This document shows, piece after piece, positions 23,566 through 34,515 of a DNA stretch of 64,000 bases (the first letter of the stretch is position 1; each line of letters begins with the position of its first letter). This DNA is from Effrenium voratum (Eukaryota; Sar; Dinophyceae; Suessiales; Symbiodiniaceae): positions 1-64,000 of the forward strand of contig CAUJNA010000461.1 in assembly GCA_963377175.1 (NCBI GenBank), given 5' to 3'. A model generated the notes under the pieces. That model made no database searches, had not been told where the DNA came from, and saw nothing but the letters and a program-made list of their open reading frames with translations. The translations under genes and the position numbers were made by a program.

Positions 23566-24165
23566 AGTACGAGTCCAGAACGCGGATAGCCGTTGGAGGC
23601 GATGAAAAACTTTTCAAGCTCCGAAAAGTTTACTTTGCACGTTTGCGGCCGCTAGCTGCCTGCAGGGTCGCTTATTTCCATTCTGAGGGCTGGCAGCCCC
23701 GGATAGCTGCCTGGAGTGCTGAAGAACAACTTTACAAGCCCTGAAAATTTATTTTGCGCTTTGGCAGCCCCAAGCTTGCCAACAACAACGCCGCGTCCCA
23801 GTACAAGTGCGCTACAGGAAACTTTGGCAGCCCCAGCTCGCAAACACCAATACAATGTCCAATACAAGTCTGCCATATACATGGAATACAATATGCAATG
23901 CAGTATGGTTCATTGAATTTAGCTCTCAAAACTATTCACTTTTCCGCCGCTATGCCATTTCCAGAAATTTCGTTCCGTTTGCTCCCCACTCCAAACACAC
24001 CTTGGAAAGGATCCGTTGCATGTCCGGTTGCCGCTGGATCCCAAATGACAGCAATGTCAGAATATCTTTCCATGTGACCCTGGCCAAAGGCAAGTGGCTG
24101 GCCTTTGTTGTGTCAAAGGCTTTGCTGAGGGGTTGCCGGAAACAATGAGACTAGGGGTGCTTTGG

Positions 24166-24236
24166 GAAGGCGGGAAGGCTACGGGAAGGCTACGGGAAGG
24201 CTACGGGAAGGCTACGGGAGGGCTACGGGAAGACTA
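24166..24236 (+). repeat. Tandem GGGAAGGCTAC array
   Basis: The 11-base unit GGGAAGGCTAC repeats about six times with minor change (GGGAGGGCTAC, GGGAAGACTAT). The frame it gives (Gly-Arg-Leu-Arg-Glu-Gly-Tyr) is an artefact. Confidence 0.9.
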
Positions 24237-25427
24237 TGAGCAAAAAAAACTTTGCAGGGCTCAAAAAGTTATTTTCCCCAACAATCACCTCTGACCGTAT
24301 AAAATAACTTTTCAGGCCCTGAACAGTTTTTTCCTGCTGTGGGACCCTCTCCTGCTGCATCTACGTGTGCACCTCGTTGTTCTGAATTTAGTTAACTCGC
24401 CTCGCGTAAAATATTTGCTCCACCTCGCACCTCGGCTGACCTCGCTCTAAATTGCCTAGACTGATTCGTGCTATGGAAGGCTACAAGAGCCGGGGGGTCA
24501 AATCCCGAAACCACGCGTCCAAACCACCAATTCAGACTACCCGAACAAGAATCAGTTTGAGAGTTTGAACGGGTCGAAGAGGGATTCCGTGCGCTTTGAT
24601 TCATGTTACAACATCTCTTGGAAGAGAAGCCGACAGGTTCATGCGCGAAACTGGCTTGCCTCTGGGGCGTGTCATGGGTCTCACGGGAAACAATGCTCCT
24701 GTCATGCCAAGACTATGGCTTTCTCGCCCTTCTCTTGCTGCGTGGATGGGCTAGCCACCATTTTGCGGTCTTGCCACAAAGGCTAAAGTCCAACTCGAAG
24801 TGGAAGCGAGCGGTCAACAAACACACTTTGCCCCCTGCTGCCTGCCGCTTGCCCCAACCCCCCAACCCCCCAACTCGCCAACCCCACAAACCACAAAACC
24901 CCCCCACAAAACTTCCAACCCAACCCCACATGCCAAGAACCGCAGAGATTGTGCCAACTTTTCTTTCTGCTCCCGCCAACCGCGAGAAACTTGTGGCAAA
25001 CGTGAGAATTGGGACCTAAGTCTTCACAGGTAAAAACAAATCCTGGGAGCAAGTGAAGATCGAACCGGTGGAATCCGTGTTCAACCAGCTGACTAGCTTA
25101 GCTTAGGTCAAGCAGACTTCTGAGTGGGCGGTTCGAAGTAGAAAGTATTTTTGAGGCTACCCCTTGCTTGTGGTCTTGAAGGGAAGCCATGCATCTAAAG
25201 CACAGACGCATCCAAGAGGTTCCCCCCCCAAAGAAATAATAATTCTAAAACAAAAACAAGAAACACTGGGGAGAAACAAAAACCAAGGTGACGCATGCGA
25301 GGTCAGGGGTCCCTCAACTTCCCTTTTTAAGACCTCCACAAAAGTGGGTAGTTTTGGTTGGACCCCGCGGCCAACTGCAACCTTTGACCTGGGGGGAATC
25401 CCGTGGACCGCGAGTTAGTGTGAAAAC

Positions 25428-25524
25428 GTCTTCGCCTCATCCACGGCCATGCCCTTCACCGCCAGGCCCAGGTTCTTCTGCGGCAGCTCGATGCCCGGCA
25501 GGTGCTTCACCCCGCTGTAGAAGC
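25428..25524 (-). CDS. Exon of unknown protein
   Basis: The interval lies between an AG at 25526-25525 and a GT at 25427-25426. The frame reads FYSGVKHLPGIELPQKN, then LGLAVKGMAVDEAK, with strong third-position G/C (CTG, GTG, AAG, GGC). It is preceded and followed by repeat-rich DNA. It could be part of an enzyme or binding domain, but I cannot name it. Same strand as the exon at 26493-26585. Confidence 0.7.
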
Positions 25525-25555
25525 CTCGAGGTCTTGGAAAACCCTTACCCCACAA

Positions 25556-26246
25556 CATCCTTCAACGACAACGACAACAAGATACCCACACCTTCAGCTT
25601 CCCAGCAATTGGTGGTTTGGGTTGGTGGTTTGCTGGTTTGGTGCTTACGGATTTACCTCTACACGAACAAGGGTTGCATTCTCCAAACCATCCATCCACA
25701 CCACATGGAACCAGGAACCATTTTTCGCAGCAACATGATCTTCAAGGAGTTTTGCAGGTTCTACTGTGGATGAACAAAATCCATTTCGCGCCACTTTGAA
25801 TCCATGGTTGAAACCATTTTAGTTGGTATCTGCAAAGGGACAAGAATCATTTAGGGGGTGCTTACAGTAGGTGGTGCGAAATGGATTTCGTCCATCCACA
25901 GTAGAACCTGCGAAGCTCCTTGAAGACCATGTTCCTGCGAAAAATGGTTCCTGTGCAGGTTCCAAGTTACTTTCAGTTGCCCAAAGGACCTGCAACTGAA
26001 AGGTTAACCTTTTGGGGCCATGACTAAATATGGACCAAAATGGGAAAACCAAAAGGTCAAAAGGTCGGCTTTGAACAACTGAGTACTTGGTGGGGAGGGT
26101 GATTGGTGGTTTGGATTGGTGGTCTGGGGAGTGCAACCCCTTGTTCGTGTAGAGGTCAATCCCTAACCGCAAAACCAGCAAGCCACCCATCCAAGCCACC
26201 AATTGCTGGCAAGCTGAAGGTGTGGGGATCTTGTTGTAGTTGTGTT
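25556..26246. repeat. Large imperfect inverted repeat with a family IV core
   Basis: About 25556-25790 is the inverse of about 25865-26246. Translations of the two strands show it clearly: NKIPTPSASQQLVVW on the plus strand and NKIPTPSACQQLVAW on the minus strand, each followed by DLYTNKG- or IYLYTNKG-like words. The right arm has an insert of about 135 bases at about 25965-26100. The centre holds a family IV element with its own TIRs. These peptides mark the fold-back and are not evidence for a gene. Confidence 0.8.
25764..25901. mobile_element. Family IV MITE with TA duplication
   Basis: TA-CTGTGGATGAACAAAATCC at the left and GGATTTCGTCCATCCACAG-TA at the right form terminal inverted repeats flanked by TA on both sides. 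TA duplications are typical of Tc1/mariner-type insertions. The matching extends beyond the TA into GGTTC/GAACC because the element sits at the centre of a larger inverted repeat. Confidence 0.8.
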
Positions 26247-26373
26247 TAAAGCGAAACCAAAAGGAACACCACCATTTTAGGGGGATTCCTGAAAAAGAAC
26301 ACACCCGAGATCTGTGATGCCGAAGCAGTTTGTTCCCATCCAACCATACCAGTGAACCAACCGCTATACACAT

Positions 26374-26456
26374 GGCCGTGGGTCAAAACCCAGTACCCCT
26401 GGTGAACATCAAAATAGGTGGCAAATGGATGTTCATCCACCCCAAAACGGGATCGC
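26374..26456. mobile_element. Family V element, decayed copy
   Basis: The left end is GGCCGTGGGTCAAAACCC, followed by the family's GTGAACATC word. The right end has drifted to CCCCAAAACGGGATCGCC. The copy lies just 3' (on the minus strand) of the exon at 26493-26585, within the adjoining intron. Confidence 0.6.
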
Positions 26457-26492
26457 CATAGCTTATGCCCCCCATGGCCCCCCCAAAAAAAC

Positions 26493-26585
26493 GTCCGGGC
26501 TCCTCTTCCCCGGGTCTTCCGCGCCTTGCGAGGCCGCGTTTCCCGGCAGGTAGAGCTCCGCCCGCGCCCGGTAGCGGTCCAGATC
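26493..26585 (-). CDS. Exon of unknown protein
   Basis: Exactly 31 codons lie between an AG at 26587-26586 and a GT at 26492-26491, phase 0 at both ends. The peptide reads DLDRYRARAELYLPGN, then AASQGAEDPGKRSPD. Third positions are almost all G or C. The donor is followed by a T and G run. This is one of the cleanest exons in the window, and no family is evident. Confidence 0.8.
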
Positions 26586-27645
26586 CTGAGGGCACGGGAA
26601 AGAACCCCAAGACCCCTCGACATCTCCTGGGAAGGGTTTCTTCAGGAACCTTTGGGTGAGAACTCTGGTGGGTATGGGGTCAAAAGGAAATCACCGGGAG
26701 ACCGCAGCTTTTAGACCACGGCAAGCCATTTGCCCGGGCAAGCCATTTACTAATTCTTGACCCACTGAGATAAAGCGAGCCGGGAGGCCCCCGCCCCAAA
26801 ACCGGGCTCCCGGGCGGCGTTTTTTGGTTTTCCTCGAGAAGTTCACCGGAAGGAACCCCAAAAAGGGATCTGCCCCCCGAAAAGTTGGCTCTTCTTCTTC
26901 GGCCCGTTCAAATTTGCAGGGTGTTGGGTTTTTTTTTGTTTTTCCCAGTGGGTTGGTTGCAAAATGGGAAGGGCTTTCAGCGGTGATCCCATGTCTTTCA
27001 TGAGCCAATAGCCGGCAAAGTGCAAACTATAGCAGGCAGCCAGACCGTGCCCAACGTGTTGGACATGTTCTGGACAAGCATGTGCGTGGAGCCTCACTTG
27101 GAAACTCTGGTACTTCTTGCGAAACAAAGCTCTCAGAAATCGTGTCTAAGCAAATCTCTGCCCTTCCCTGATATGGGTCGCGATTGAGCACCACTCCTCT
27201 TCAAGCTTCCCGTTGCTGTCCCGTCAAACATTTCCACGTGGCAGTGTACATGCCCCAAATGCATGCCCTTGTGTGCGACATGGTGCACAAAGTTGTTCCC
27301 CAAGACCGGGATGTAAGGATGTAACTCTGCTTGTTGCACCTGTTGCAAACGGCAATATCTCCTTCAAGCCCCTTGGAGAAGCCACCAGGACACTCAACAA
27401 AGCATCAGCCGAATTTCACCTTCTTGCAGTTGGTCTAGTTTTGGTTCATCAGTTGACTTGAATTTGAACACCCGAAGGGGACGAGTTGCTGAGACCGCCT
27501 ACAAATTGCGGCACATCCAGTTAGGGAGTTGATACGGGCATGCCAGGGCCGTAAGTAGTTCCCAATGGCAACAAGTGATCAGGTGGTTTGGTCGGGCGTA
27601 ACTGAGTATAGGGAAAGCAGCGCCCCAAGCATGCATACAGGTATG

Positions 27646-27646
<1 letters not shown>

Positions 27647-27676
<30 letters not shown>

Positions 27677-27682
27677 ATATGA
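27647..27682. repeat. (AT)n microsatellite
   Basis: TATGTATATG units run into an uninterrupted (AT)n of about twelve units. Similar tracts lie at 44640-44660, 50575-50610 and 56514-56532. Confidence 0.95.
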
Positions 27683-28076
27683 TACCCACACATTATTTGT
27701 AATGCGTAGACTGTATAAATTGCTCAGAAGTATATGACAGGGGATACGGGGTACAGCACGTTCCCATTGTGGGAACCCAAGCCCCCAACTTTCACTTGCA
27801 TGGAAAGTAGTCTTACAGGTTCCCTCAGTCAGGCTCCATGTTAGTGGACGGGAGGGTAGCCTTACTGTAATAGAGAAGCCATTTGCTTACCAAAAAACAG
27901 CTGTGGAAGAAGGGAAGCTGCCTTTTCCCTAGTGGTCTTTTGGAGTTGGTGCCCTTTGTTTTTTGGTTGGAAGGAGAACCTCCATTTTGGGGGCCCCTCA
28001 AAAACATGTGGGGGGCGCGCGGGGGGGTCCCCTCAATAAAAAAAGCCACACCCCTCACGTTTGCCTTTTCATCCGT

Positions 28077-28124
28077 CCCTCTTTGAGCTGGGCGCCAGAT
28101 CGTACTCCTCGAAGAAGGGCATGC
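28077..28124 (-). CDS. Short exon of unknown protein
   Basis: After an AG at 28126-28125 the frame reads MPFFEEYDLAPSSK with strong third-position G/C. The 3' limit is unclear, since the next usable donor-like bases are ambiguous. It lies between the exons at 28835 and 26493 on the same strand and could connect them. Confidence 0.5.
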
Positions 28125-28311
28125 CTCAGTCAGCTGCAGAGCTTCGCTTCACGCTCGCGAAATGCGGGCGTGGCCACGCAAAACGGGCTCAAGATACACC
28201 CCTTCCAAAGTTGCTGCTCTTAAAGCACATACCCAATAGAGGACGGCCTAAATGTATGCATTCCCTGTGGTGTTCCTCGTAAACCAACCGGGCAAAAAGC
28301 TGAAATGACCT

Positions 28312-28617
28312 TTGGCAAAGGCTGCTTGCGGCTTTTTATCGGGCGCACACCACCTGCAAAAAGACCTGAAGCTCCTTCCTTCGAATCGACTCTGGGCCAG
28401 GGGAATGGAAACTCCGCCAAAAACCTCTGGGCTCAAAGACCAGAGACAGACCAAGGACAGCGACGATTTCTCGCCGAAGTTCGAAGTTTCTAGGGAGAAC
28501 TCCAGGGAACCCGAAGCAACCAGCTTGCTGCCCAGCCAGAAGCTTGTGGTTTCTTCGCGCCCAGAACGCGCCTCAGCGGCGTGGTCGGAGTCCGTGTCTT
28601 TTGACCCCAAGAGGTAG
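28312..28617 (+). CDS. Possible terminal exon, disordered protein
   Basis: A plus-strand frame is convincing from about 28400 and ends at a TAG at 28615. It reads LKDQRQTKDSDDFSPKFE, NSREPEATSLLPSQKL and RASAAWSESVSFDPKR. The composition is Ser/Glu/Lys-rich and probably unstructured. The upstream part to 28312 is less certain and may be intron. This strand is opposite to the neighbouring exons. Confidence 0.4.
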   Translation: MAKAACGFLSGAHHLQKDLKLLPSNRLWARGMETPPKTSGLKDQRQTKDSDDFSPKFEVSRENSREPEATSLLPSQKLVVSSRPERASAAWSESVSFDPKR

Positions 28618-28643
28618 ACTTAAACCCGGTTTTGGGGAACTGT

Positions 28644-28700
28644 GCTCAGATCCCCTGCTAAAAGCTTAACTTTTAGTAAGTTCAATTTGGAAATCCAACC
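28644..28700 (-). mobile_element. Remnant sharing family I and II words
   Basis: CCCCTGCTAAAAGCTTAACTTTTAG matches the 3' part of family I, and the following GGAAATCCAACCACTAAAGC matches the centre of family II. It may be a chimera or an ancestral intermediate. Confidence 0.5.
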
Positions 28701-28834
28701 ACTAAAGCACTAGAATCACAAAAAAACACATGAAAACGATCTAAAAAGCTTTAAAAACAAAAAGCCCAGGAACCGCATGCCTGCGACCCACTACACCAAA
28801 CAACCACCAAAAAACCAAACCACCCGGTTGGGAC

Positions 28835-28965
28835 CCGTCTCGACGCCGGCAGCACGGGGGACGCTGGGGCCACCGGGCCCAAGATGCCGTGCACCTCGAT
28901 GCCCAGCTGCTCGCACAGCTGGGCCTGGGGGAAGTCCATCACCTGGCGCGCCAAAACGCGGGCGA
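28835..28965 (-). CDS. Exon of unknown protein
   Basis: An AG at 28967-28966 and a GT at 28834-28833 bound a frame that reads VARVLARQVMDFPQAQ, LCEQLGIEVHGILGPV and APASPVLPASRR. Third-position G/C is strong. It may be the most upstream exon visible of the minus-strand series that runs down to 20243. I do not recognise the family. Confidence 0.65.
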
Positions 28966-29527
28966 CTGGAGATGGGCCACATCAACTGCCGCTTTGGGTG
29001 ATCCGTGGCCGCTTGCGGGTAAGGAGTTGATGGGTGAGATGTCCGCTCCTTTTCTTTGCGGGTGATGTTCGCCAAAAAAAAATACGGGCACAGTGGATGA
29101 TTCTATAGGCGTGATTTAACTGGGCGGTCCATTTTCTGATCCGCTAAAAGTGAGGAGCTCGTTGGTTCAATACGGAAACCCCGCTAAGCCAACTCAAAGC
29201 CTAAAAATCCAAGGAACGGACGGCTGGGAACCGCCCAGATGTATGGAGGTTCTGGGCGATGTTACTGCTTTTATGGGTGATGTTGCTCACTTTGCTGGGT
29301 CACTCACCTCCGGCTCGAGTCGCGGATCGCATTTTTTCATACGGGAAAGGGGTCAAGGGAAGGCCAAGCTTTAGAAAAGCAGGAGGCAGAAGGAAACTCG
29401 TGTCGCCTGCCATATGTTTAAAGGGCTTGCAGTGCTTCAAGCTTAGAAACAAGTTTCGGATATGGAGGAAACTGATCTGCGAATCTTCAACTTGCCAAAA
29501 CCTCGTGGGTACCTTTTTGGTTTCTTT

Positions 29528-29839
29528 CTAGTAACCTTTGGGTTTCCCTATGAGCCGAAGTCTTGTTTCAAGTAGGCATTCGAAATTTAGCGCACCCCCT
29601 GGCTTTTGGGAAATGTAGTGAATTCCCCCATGTCCTGCCAAATCGACCACAGAGTACTGCTTGTGGTTGCCGTCTCGCGATGATCTGGCTGTCTCCAAGG
29701 TCAACAAGACATTGTCACTGGGCAACCCTTGGACTGGCGCCGGGTTGTTCCCCCTAAAGCCCTTTTGGAAAAACAAGGTCACGGCGCCGTTAGCAACCGT
29801 GGGGCCCCGCAACACCATCATTGAATCGGTCAAAGCCAA
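29528..29839 (-). CDS. Possible exon or gene remnant
   Basis: The 103-codon frame has protein-like words: RGNNPAPVQGLPSDN, VLLTLETARSSRDGNH, YSVVDLAGHGGIHYIS and PGGALNFECLLETRLR. Codon use is less GC-biased than in the short exons, so it may be older or laterally derived. The ends are unknown, and the stop is at about 29528. No family is recognised. Confidence 0.45.
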   Translation of the reverse strand: MALTDSMMVLRGPTVANGAVTLFFQKGFRGNNPAPVQGLPSDNVLLTLETARSSRDGNHKQYSVVDLAGHGGIHYISQKPGGALNFECLLETRLRLIGKPKGY

Positions 29840-30056
29840 ACCTATGGCAATTACCCGTGCGATTTCAAGAGTGCAAATTGAGGCATTGTCTCACGTGCTG
29901 TATTTTGCAGCACTTTTATCTTATTTTCTGCCTTTCCCAATAGCGCGCAGCACACTTGCTGCCACTCTTCCCGCGCAGCTAACTTTTTTCGGCTGCCGTT
30001 CTTGCCTGTCTGAGCGGCTCTTCTGTCTACACAAGTTGAAGACTACGCCTGTCTGA

Positions 30057-30092
30057 GCTTCTTCTTCTTCTTCTTCTTCTTCTTCTTCTTCT
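30057..30092. repeat. (TTC)n microsatellite
   Basis: About eleven uninterrupted TTC units. The minus strand gives an Arg run in a longer frame that I reject as a gene. Confidence 0.95.
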
Positions 30093-30989
30093 GTTGAACA
30101 CGTCTATCGGCTCAAGCCAATGCAAGTTGACGCAGGAATCTGGTGGCTTGAACATGTTTGTCGACTCGAGCCAATGCAAGTTGACCATAGCAACCGTTGG
30201 GTTCTGGTGGCTCTGACAAGGCAACCTGCATATACAACAAACGTCCTTGCACTTCGGTGTATGTCCGTCAATCTATGTGCGGTCAGTCTGTTTGAGCGAG
30301 AAAAGCGGACTATGCATGCCCGGCGTGCGCAAGGACGGGGTGTGCACAGAGGTTCCGGCACGCACGGCCGGCTTGCGCATGCTGTGTGTCTGTCTGCGCG
30401 TGTGTCTGCATTGGCTGATGCAAAGTCAACATGATTAAAAACACCCAACCACCCACCCCAATACCCCCCCCCCAACCCCAAAAAGTGGCGTGACAGCTCA
30501 TGGTCGCTAATCACGCCGTGAGCAAAACAAGCACTGACAAAAATGAGAACCAGCCTGGCCCTTTCAACTGCCTCCATCTTCGTAAGACATCCTGCCTCGC
30601 CCTCTTGGTGGCTTCTGTTCAGGAGGTTACCTCCCCAAGGTTCACGTTGTTCGGCCCAGTTCACAAGGGCTCCCGAATCCGCTGGGCACCTGTTGGGGTG
30701 CTGGGCGCCTGTTGGTTCCTATGGGCTTCCAACCGCGTCCCGCGAGGAGAACTCGTTCCCCACCCCGAAAGGAAAACTCACCTGTCACGGCGTAAGCGAT
30801 GTGACTGACCAGGGAACGGATGGGTATGGCTGTTTGAAAAATCGGGGACCTGCCCCAGAAAGTGCAATGCCGACCCCATATTCCCCTCCGAACGTGGTTT
30901 GATTCACCCTAAATTTCGGGGCAGCCCCCTATTAACGAACTGGGGTTGATTGATATGGGGTCAACATGACCAGCAAAACAAACGAATCC

Positions 30990-31118
30990 ATGGAGCCCCT
31001 GTCTCGTTCCGATCGCCTGCAGGTCTTTGAGGTCTGCGATCCGCGAGCCTCCGATCGGAGCGAAAGCGTGTTGTGGTCGAGTCCGTGGCGACATCCCTTC
31101 GACCGCACCACGTTTTAG
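30990..31118 (+). CDS. Exon-like island
   Basis: From an ATG at 30990 the frame reads MEPLSRSDRLQVFEV, CDPRASDRSESVLW and SSPWRHPFDRTTF, then TAG. Codon use is GC3-rich at the start and weaker towards the end. The reverse strand is also open. It may be a small exon or the end of one, and no family is evident. Confidence 0.35.
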   Translation: MEPLSRSDRLQVFEVCDPRASDRSESVLWSSPWRHPFDRTTF

Positions 31119-32284
31119 GAAGCCATGGGGGAAACTGCAAGGTTTGTTGGTATTTGCGTTGAATCGAATCATTCCGTTGGGTTTCTGAGGTGGGGCGAAC
31201 GGATTTTGCCCCCCGCAGTAGGTGTTTCTCAAAACAGGGGTCTCCTAGCAGCATAGCTGGTGTCTTTTCGACTTCCCAGCAGAAACCAACCCGAAATGGG
31301 GACCACCATCTTGAGACTCCTCCCAAGCGGTAGAAGTGAAAAACCTGGAAAAACGGGGGAAAGTCATAAGCCTGGAAAACCGGGGCACGTTACAATCCTA
31401 CCACAAATTGTCAGTGCCTGGGCGTAGAGTGCGCCGGGGTCTGACAGAAACAGACCAGGCGACACCAGGCGCCCCCTGGAAACGATTCAAGGGGAGGGAG
31501 TGATCGAACTACTTGGGTTTTGTCCTCTGGAAATCACTCCAAGGAGACGTTGAATGAAGGAGGTCGAACTTGGAACGCAACTTGGAAACCGAAAGGAAGC
31601 GGTTTCCAAACATTTGGGAGGTGGTTTTGATACGGAGAATGCTTGTGGGGTGCCCCCCTTCTGTCAATATTGTTTCTACAGGTTCTTTACGGCGGCTGGG
31701 CAGAAATAAAAGGAAGCCCAGGTTGGGCTTCTCCGTGCAGGCTTCGCGTCTTCGCCAGGGCTGCGAAGTTAGCGCAATTGCCATGGGATAAAATTGGAGA
31801 AGGTACCATTTTCTGGGTTGCTCCAAGCCGCACTGAGCAAAAGCTCCTTACACCTTGCGTCGTGGGTGTAACGGAAAGGCCATTTACTTAGCCAAAAGGT
31901 CTGAGGGATCCCTCAAATTCGCCCAAAGATCATGGCCTTTTGGTTCACAATCGACTATATTGCGAACCAAGGGTAGGCTTGCAAATATGGGGGGGTCCCA
32001 AGGTACGCAGCAATCCCCCGAAAAATGTGGGTTCCCTTTAGTTTCCTCTTTGAATACCAAAAGAAGGCTCAGAATTTGGAGAAGCACTCACGTTGGCCGA
32101 TGTTTTTGAAGACCCGCCATGGCTCAACCATGGGTAGAGCATGGGCTTCTGCTTGAGCCCAACCGGAACCCATCTTGACCCCTGAGCTTTATCTGGCCTT
32201 GTTTTTGAGTCGCGCATCCTCATGGGACACCCCGAGCAAAGACAACATACAATCATGGAAGCCAAAGCAAGACGATGTTTTATC

Positions 32285-32342
32285 TCGCTGGTTTTCTGCT
32301 CCCCTGCTAAAAGTTTTAAGAAAAATGCTTTAATCACCAAAG
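32285..32342 (-). mobile_element. Family I introner, internally deleted copy E
   Basis: The 5' end ATCTTTGGTGATTAAAG and the 3' end AAACTTTTAGCAGGGGAGCA are present, but the middle (CCAAGGGATGTTAGGAC and the TTTTTGCC word) is lost. The 3' edge reads CCAGCGAG as in other copies. No clear target-site duplication is seen. Confidence 0.65.
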
Positions 32343-32425
32343 ATATGGCAGCGCCCCGCTATTTAAGACGTCCATTTTCTTGGGTCCAGGCGGTACACAT
32401 GGAGCCCCAAGTAAGGGAGTCCGGC

Positions 32426-32479
32426 CTGTGCCGAGGAAGCGCACGTTCTCCAGGTTCACTTTCATCTTCTCCTTTGCGG
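32426..32479 (-). CDS. Short exon
   Basis: After AG at 32481-32480 the frame reads AKEKMKVNLENVRFLGTG with strong third-position G/C, ending at CACAG|GC. That would be a GC donor, a type known in dinoflagellates. The family I remnant at 32285-32342 lies about 85 bases downstream on the same strand. Confidence 0.5.
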
Positions 32480-32512
32480 CTTAAAGCTCAAGAAGAAGAG
32501 AACATCAGCACA

Positions 32513-33704
32513 TCAAGGTCTTCGTGGGACAAATGGATGGGTTCCACTAAAAAGCCCAGATTTGCAGCAAGCTGAAGCCAGCCTGGCCCCATCCATGCCA
32601 AGTCGCCCCTTAACTAGAACGTTTTGAGGCTCGGCAGCAGTTCCGCTTACCAGGTCTGAGGCATTTCGTTGCACGTTCGGTTTTCTTGGCAACCTCAATG
32701 GAGACGCCTCGTGGGTCTCGGTCACGCGCAGATGCAAGGCAACCGAGCAAGTGTCGCAAACGATAAAACCGGAGGCCGTAGCACAGAAAGGTACTAGAAG
32801 CGCGTGATGGCAATGGGGCCTTCTTCACTCAAGGGGGGCTTGACGTTGCACGCGTGGCAAGCGTTAGTGTTCTCCGGTTGGAAGGGGATGGACATGGCAG
32901 CGGGCCGCGAGCATAGCGGTAGTTCCTCGCCCGCTTTTCCCCTTGACTCTGAAGCCTCAAGGGGAAATGTCCGTGCCTTTCGTATGAATGAAACAAAGCG
33001 GGAATGATTCAACCTCAAATCCCCCATACGCAAGCTTGTTCGATATTTCGGGCATGGGTGAACTTCGGCGCATCTGCGATCAGTCAAGCCCCTGGAATGC
33101 ATTCCAGTGCACATTTCAGCCTGCAAGGGTGAACAGTTCGTGCAAGCCATTTCAAGAATATCTGGGCCTTGTCTCCGGGATCCGTGCGTGCATGGTCCGA
33201 CTGCAGTACTTTCCCACGAAAGGACTCTGGGACAAGGTCTGCCCCCAACAGAAGAATTGCAGGTTTCCTAGTAAGCTCCCTCTGACTAGCACGGGAACAA
33301 ACAGGCAAACCCTTGCTCTCGGCAAGTGACGCAACGTCCAAAACAACTTTCTCCCTTTCGGGGCCCGAACCACACCGTAGGTCTTAGTCAAGGGAGTCCT
33401 GGAAGGTGTCCCAAGGAGAGAGGCTTGGGGTTACTGTGGAATTGGGGGCCGTGGCTCTGCCGTTGCAAACCTGAAGATAATCTGATACGTTGCGCTCCTG
33501 TTTGAGGTCACCGCAATCTTGCGGAGGGAACAAGTTGTCCCACACGGCTTTAAGTTGGTGGCATTGAAGGAGGGAAACCAAGCACCCAAGCACCCAAGCA
33601 CGCGAAGCTTCGATTTGAGCCTTAGGGTTCTTGGCACAAATCGATGAGGAGTTTCGAGGCCCCTGCAATTTCCTTAGTTTCCTTTCCCCACAAAGCCAAG
33701 TCAA
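32513..33704 (-). pseudogene. Broken intronless gene with CxxC motifs
   Basis: A single minus-strand coding track runs for about 400 codons with at least three breaks. From 33704 the frame is open to a TAA at 33384 (SPWDTFQDSLD-stop). The same frame resumes at once and stays protein-like (AILLLGADLVPESFRG, DKAQIFLKW). Near 33150 the coding signal moves to another frame (ACTNCSPLQAEMCTG ... NACHACNVKPPLSEE) that ends at 32794. It then moves again to a third frame (SGFIVCDTCSVALHLR) ending at 32513. Several CxxC pairs suggest a zinc-binding protein. A transposase-like origin is possible but not shown. No introner lies inside, which fits a retrocopy or a transposon gene. Confidence 0.55.
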
Positions 33705-33798
33705 ATCGGCGTTTCAACCATTTTGACCCGCCGGGTGTGAATTTTGATTGGCCCTTCATCTACATCACTGCCAAGATTCGGACCCGGATTTTCCCCTT

Positions 33799-33890
33799 TT
33801 CTGACGGGGGGTCCTGGTTTGGACAATGTTCCTTTTAAAGGGACTCCTGTCAGGTTCCATGTAAAGAAGGTGGGAGGCTATTTTGTTAAA
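33799..33890. repeat. Dispersed repeat related to 15276-15412
   Basis: It carries GGTCCTGGTTTGGAC, GGTTCCATGT and GTGGGAGG in the same order as parts of the 15276 copy. A short (AC)n microsatellite follows at 33896-33914. Confidence 0.45.
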
Positions 33891-34515
33891 CAAAACACAC
33901 ACACACACACACACAAACCCAAGCATACCCTGCCTGAGCCTGCGAGAGCCACCCGCCCTTGAACTCCGCACCTGGCGCGTTGCGCGTGTCAATAAGCTCG
34001 GCGTTGTTTCGCTCGTTCGGCGTGCTGAGCATGTGTTTTTGTTTACTCATGTGTGTTTGTTGCTGGTTTAATGGTTTTCTGAGGGGGCGAAATTGTCATA
34101 GAGAGCTGTTTTTTGCCCTTCTTTTTTTTTTTTTGGGGGGGGGGAAATTGCCATAGAGCGCATTCCTCAATCGAACTATAGGGGTCCTGCCCTCGAGGAC
34201 ACAAAGCCTTTGCCCGGGCCAAGCTTCCTTCGTGCCGACTCTCGCACCAGTCCTTTGCCTGGTCGAACGTCATGCTTCAAAATTTCATGCAGTGATTCGT
34301 CGCATCCATGCACCAGCACTTCCTTCAGGCATAAACTGCTCACCTCTGAAAACACATTTGTCAACACGCGAACGGATCGTGATGTTAATCTGGGGCTGCC
34401 ATTGCTAGAATGCGACCATGTAACAAAAGGGGGTGAACAATGCGTCCTCAGATGAATAGTATGGGCCTGCGTTCGAACGCATTTCAAAGCAGGGCGGCAC
34501 ATTTGGCCTGCCCCA

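Noticed and set aside
25819..26373. 184-codon minus-strand frame sharing peptides with a plus-strand frame
   Set aside because: The shared peptides come from the two arms of an inverted repeat and not from a gene pair.
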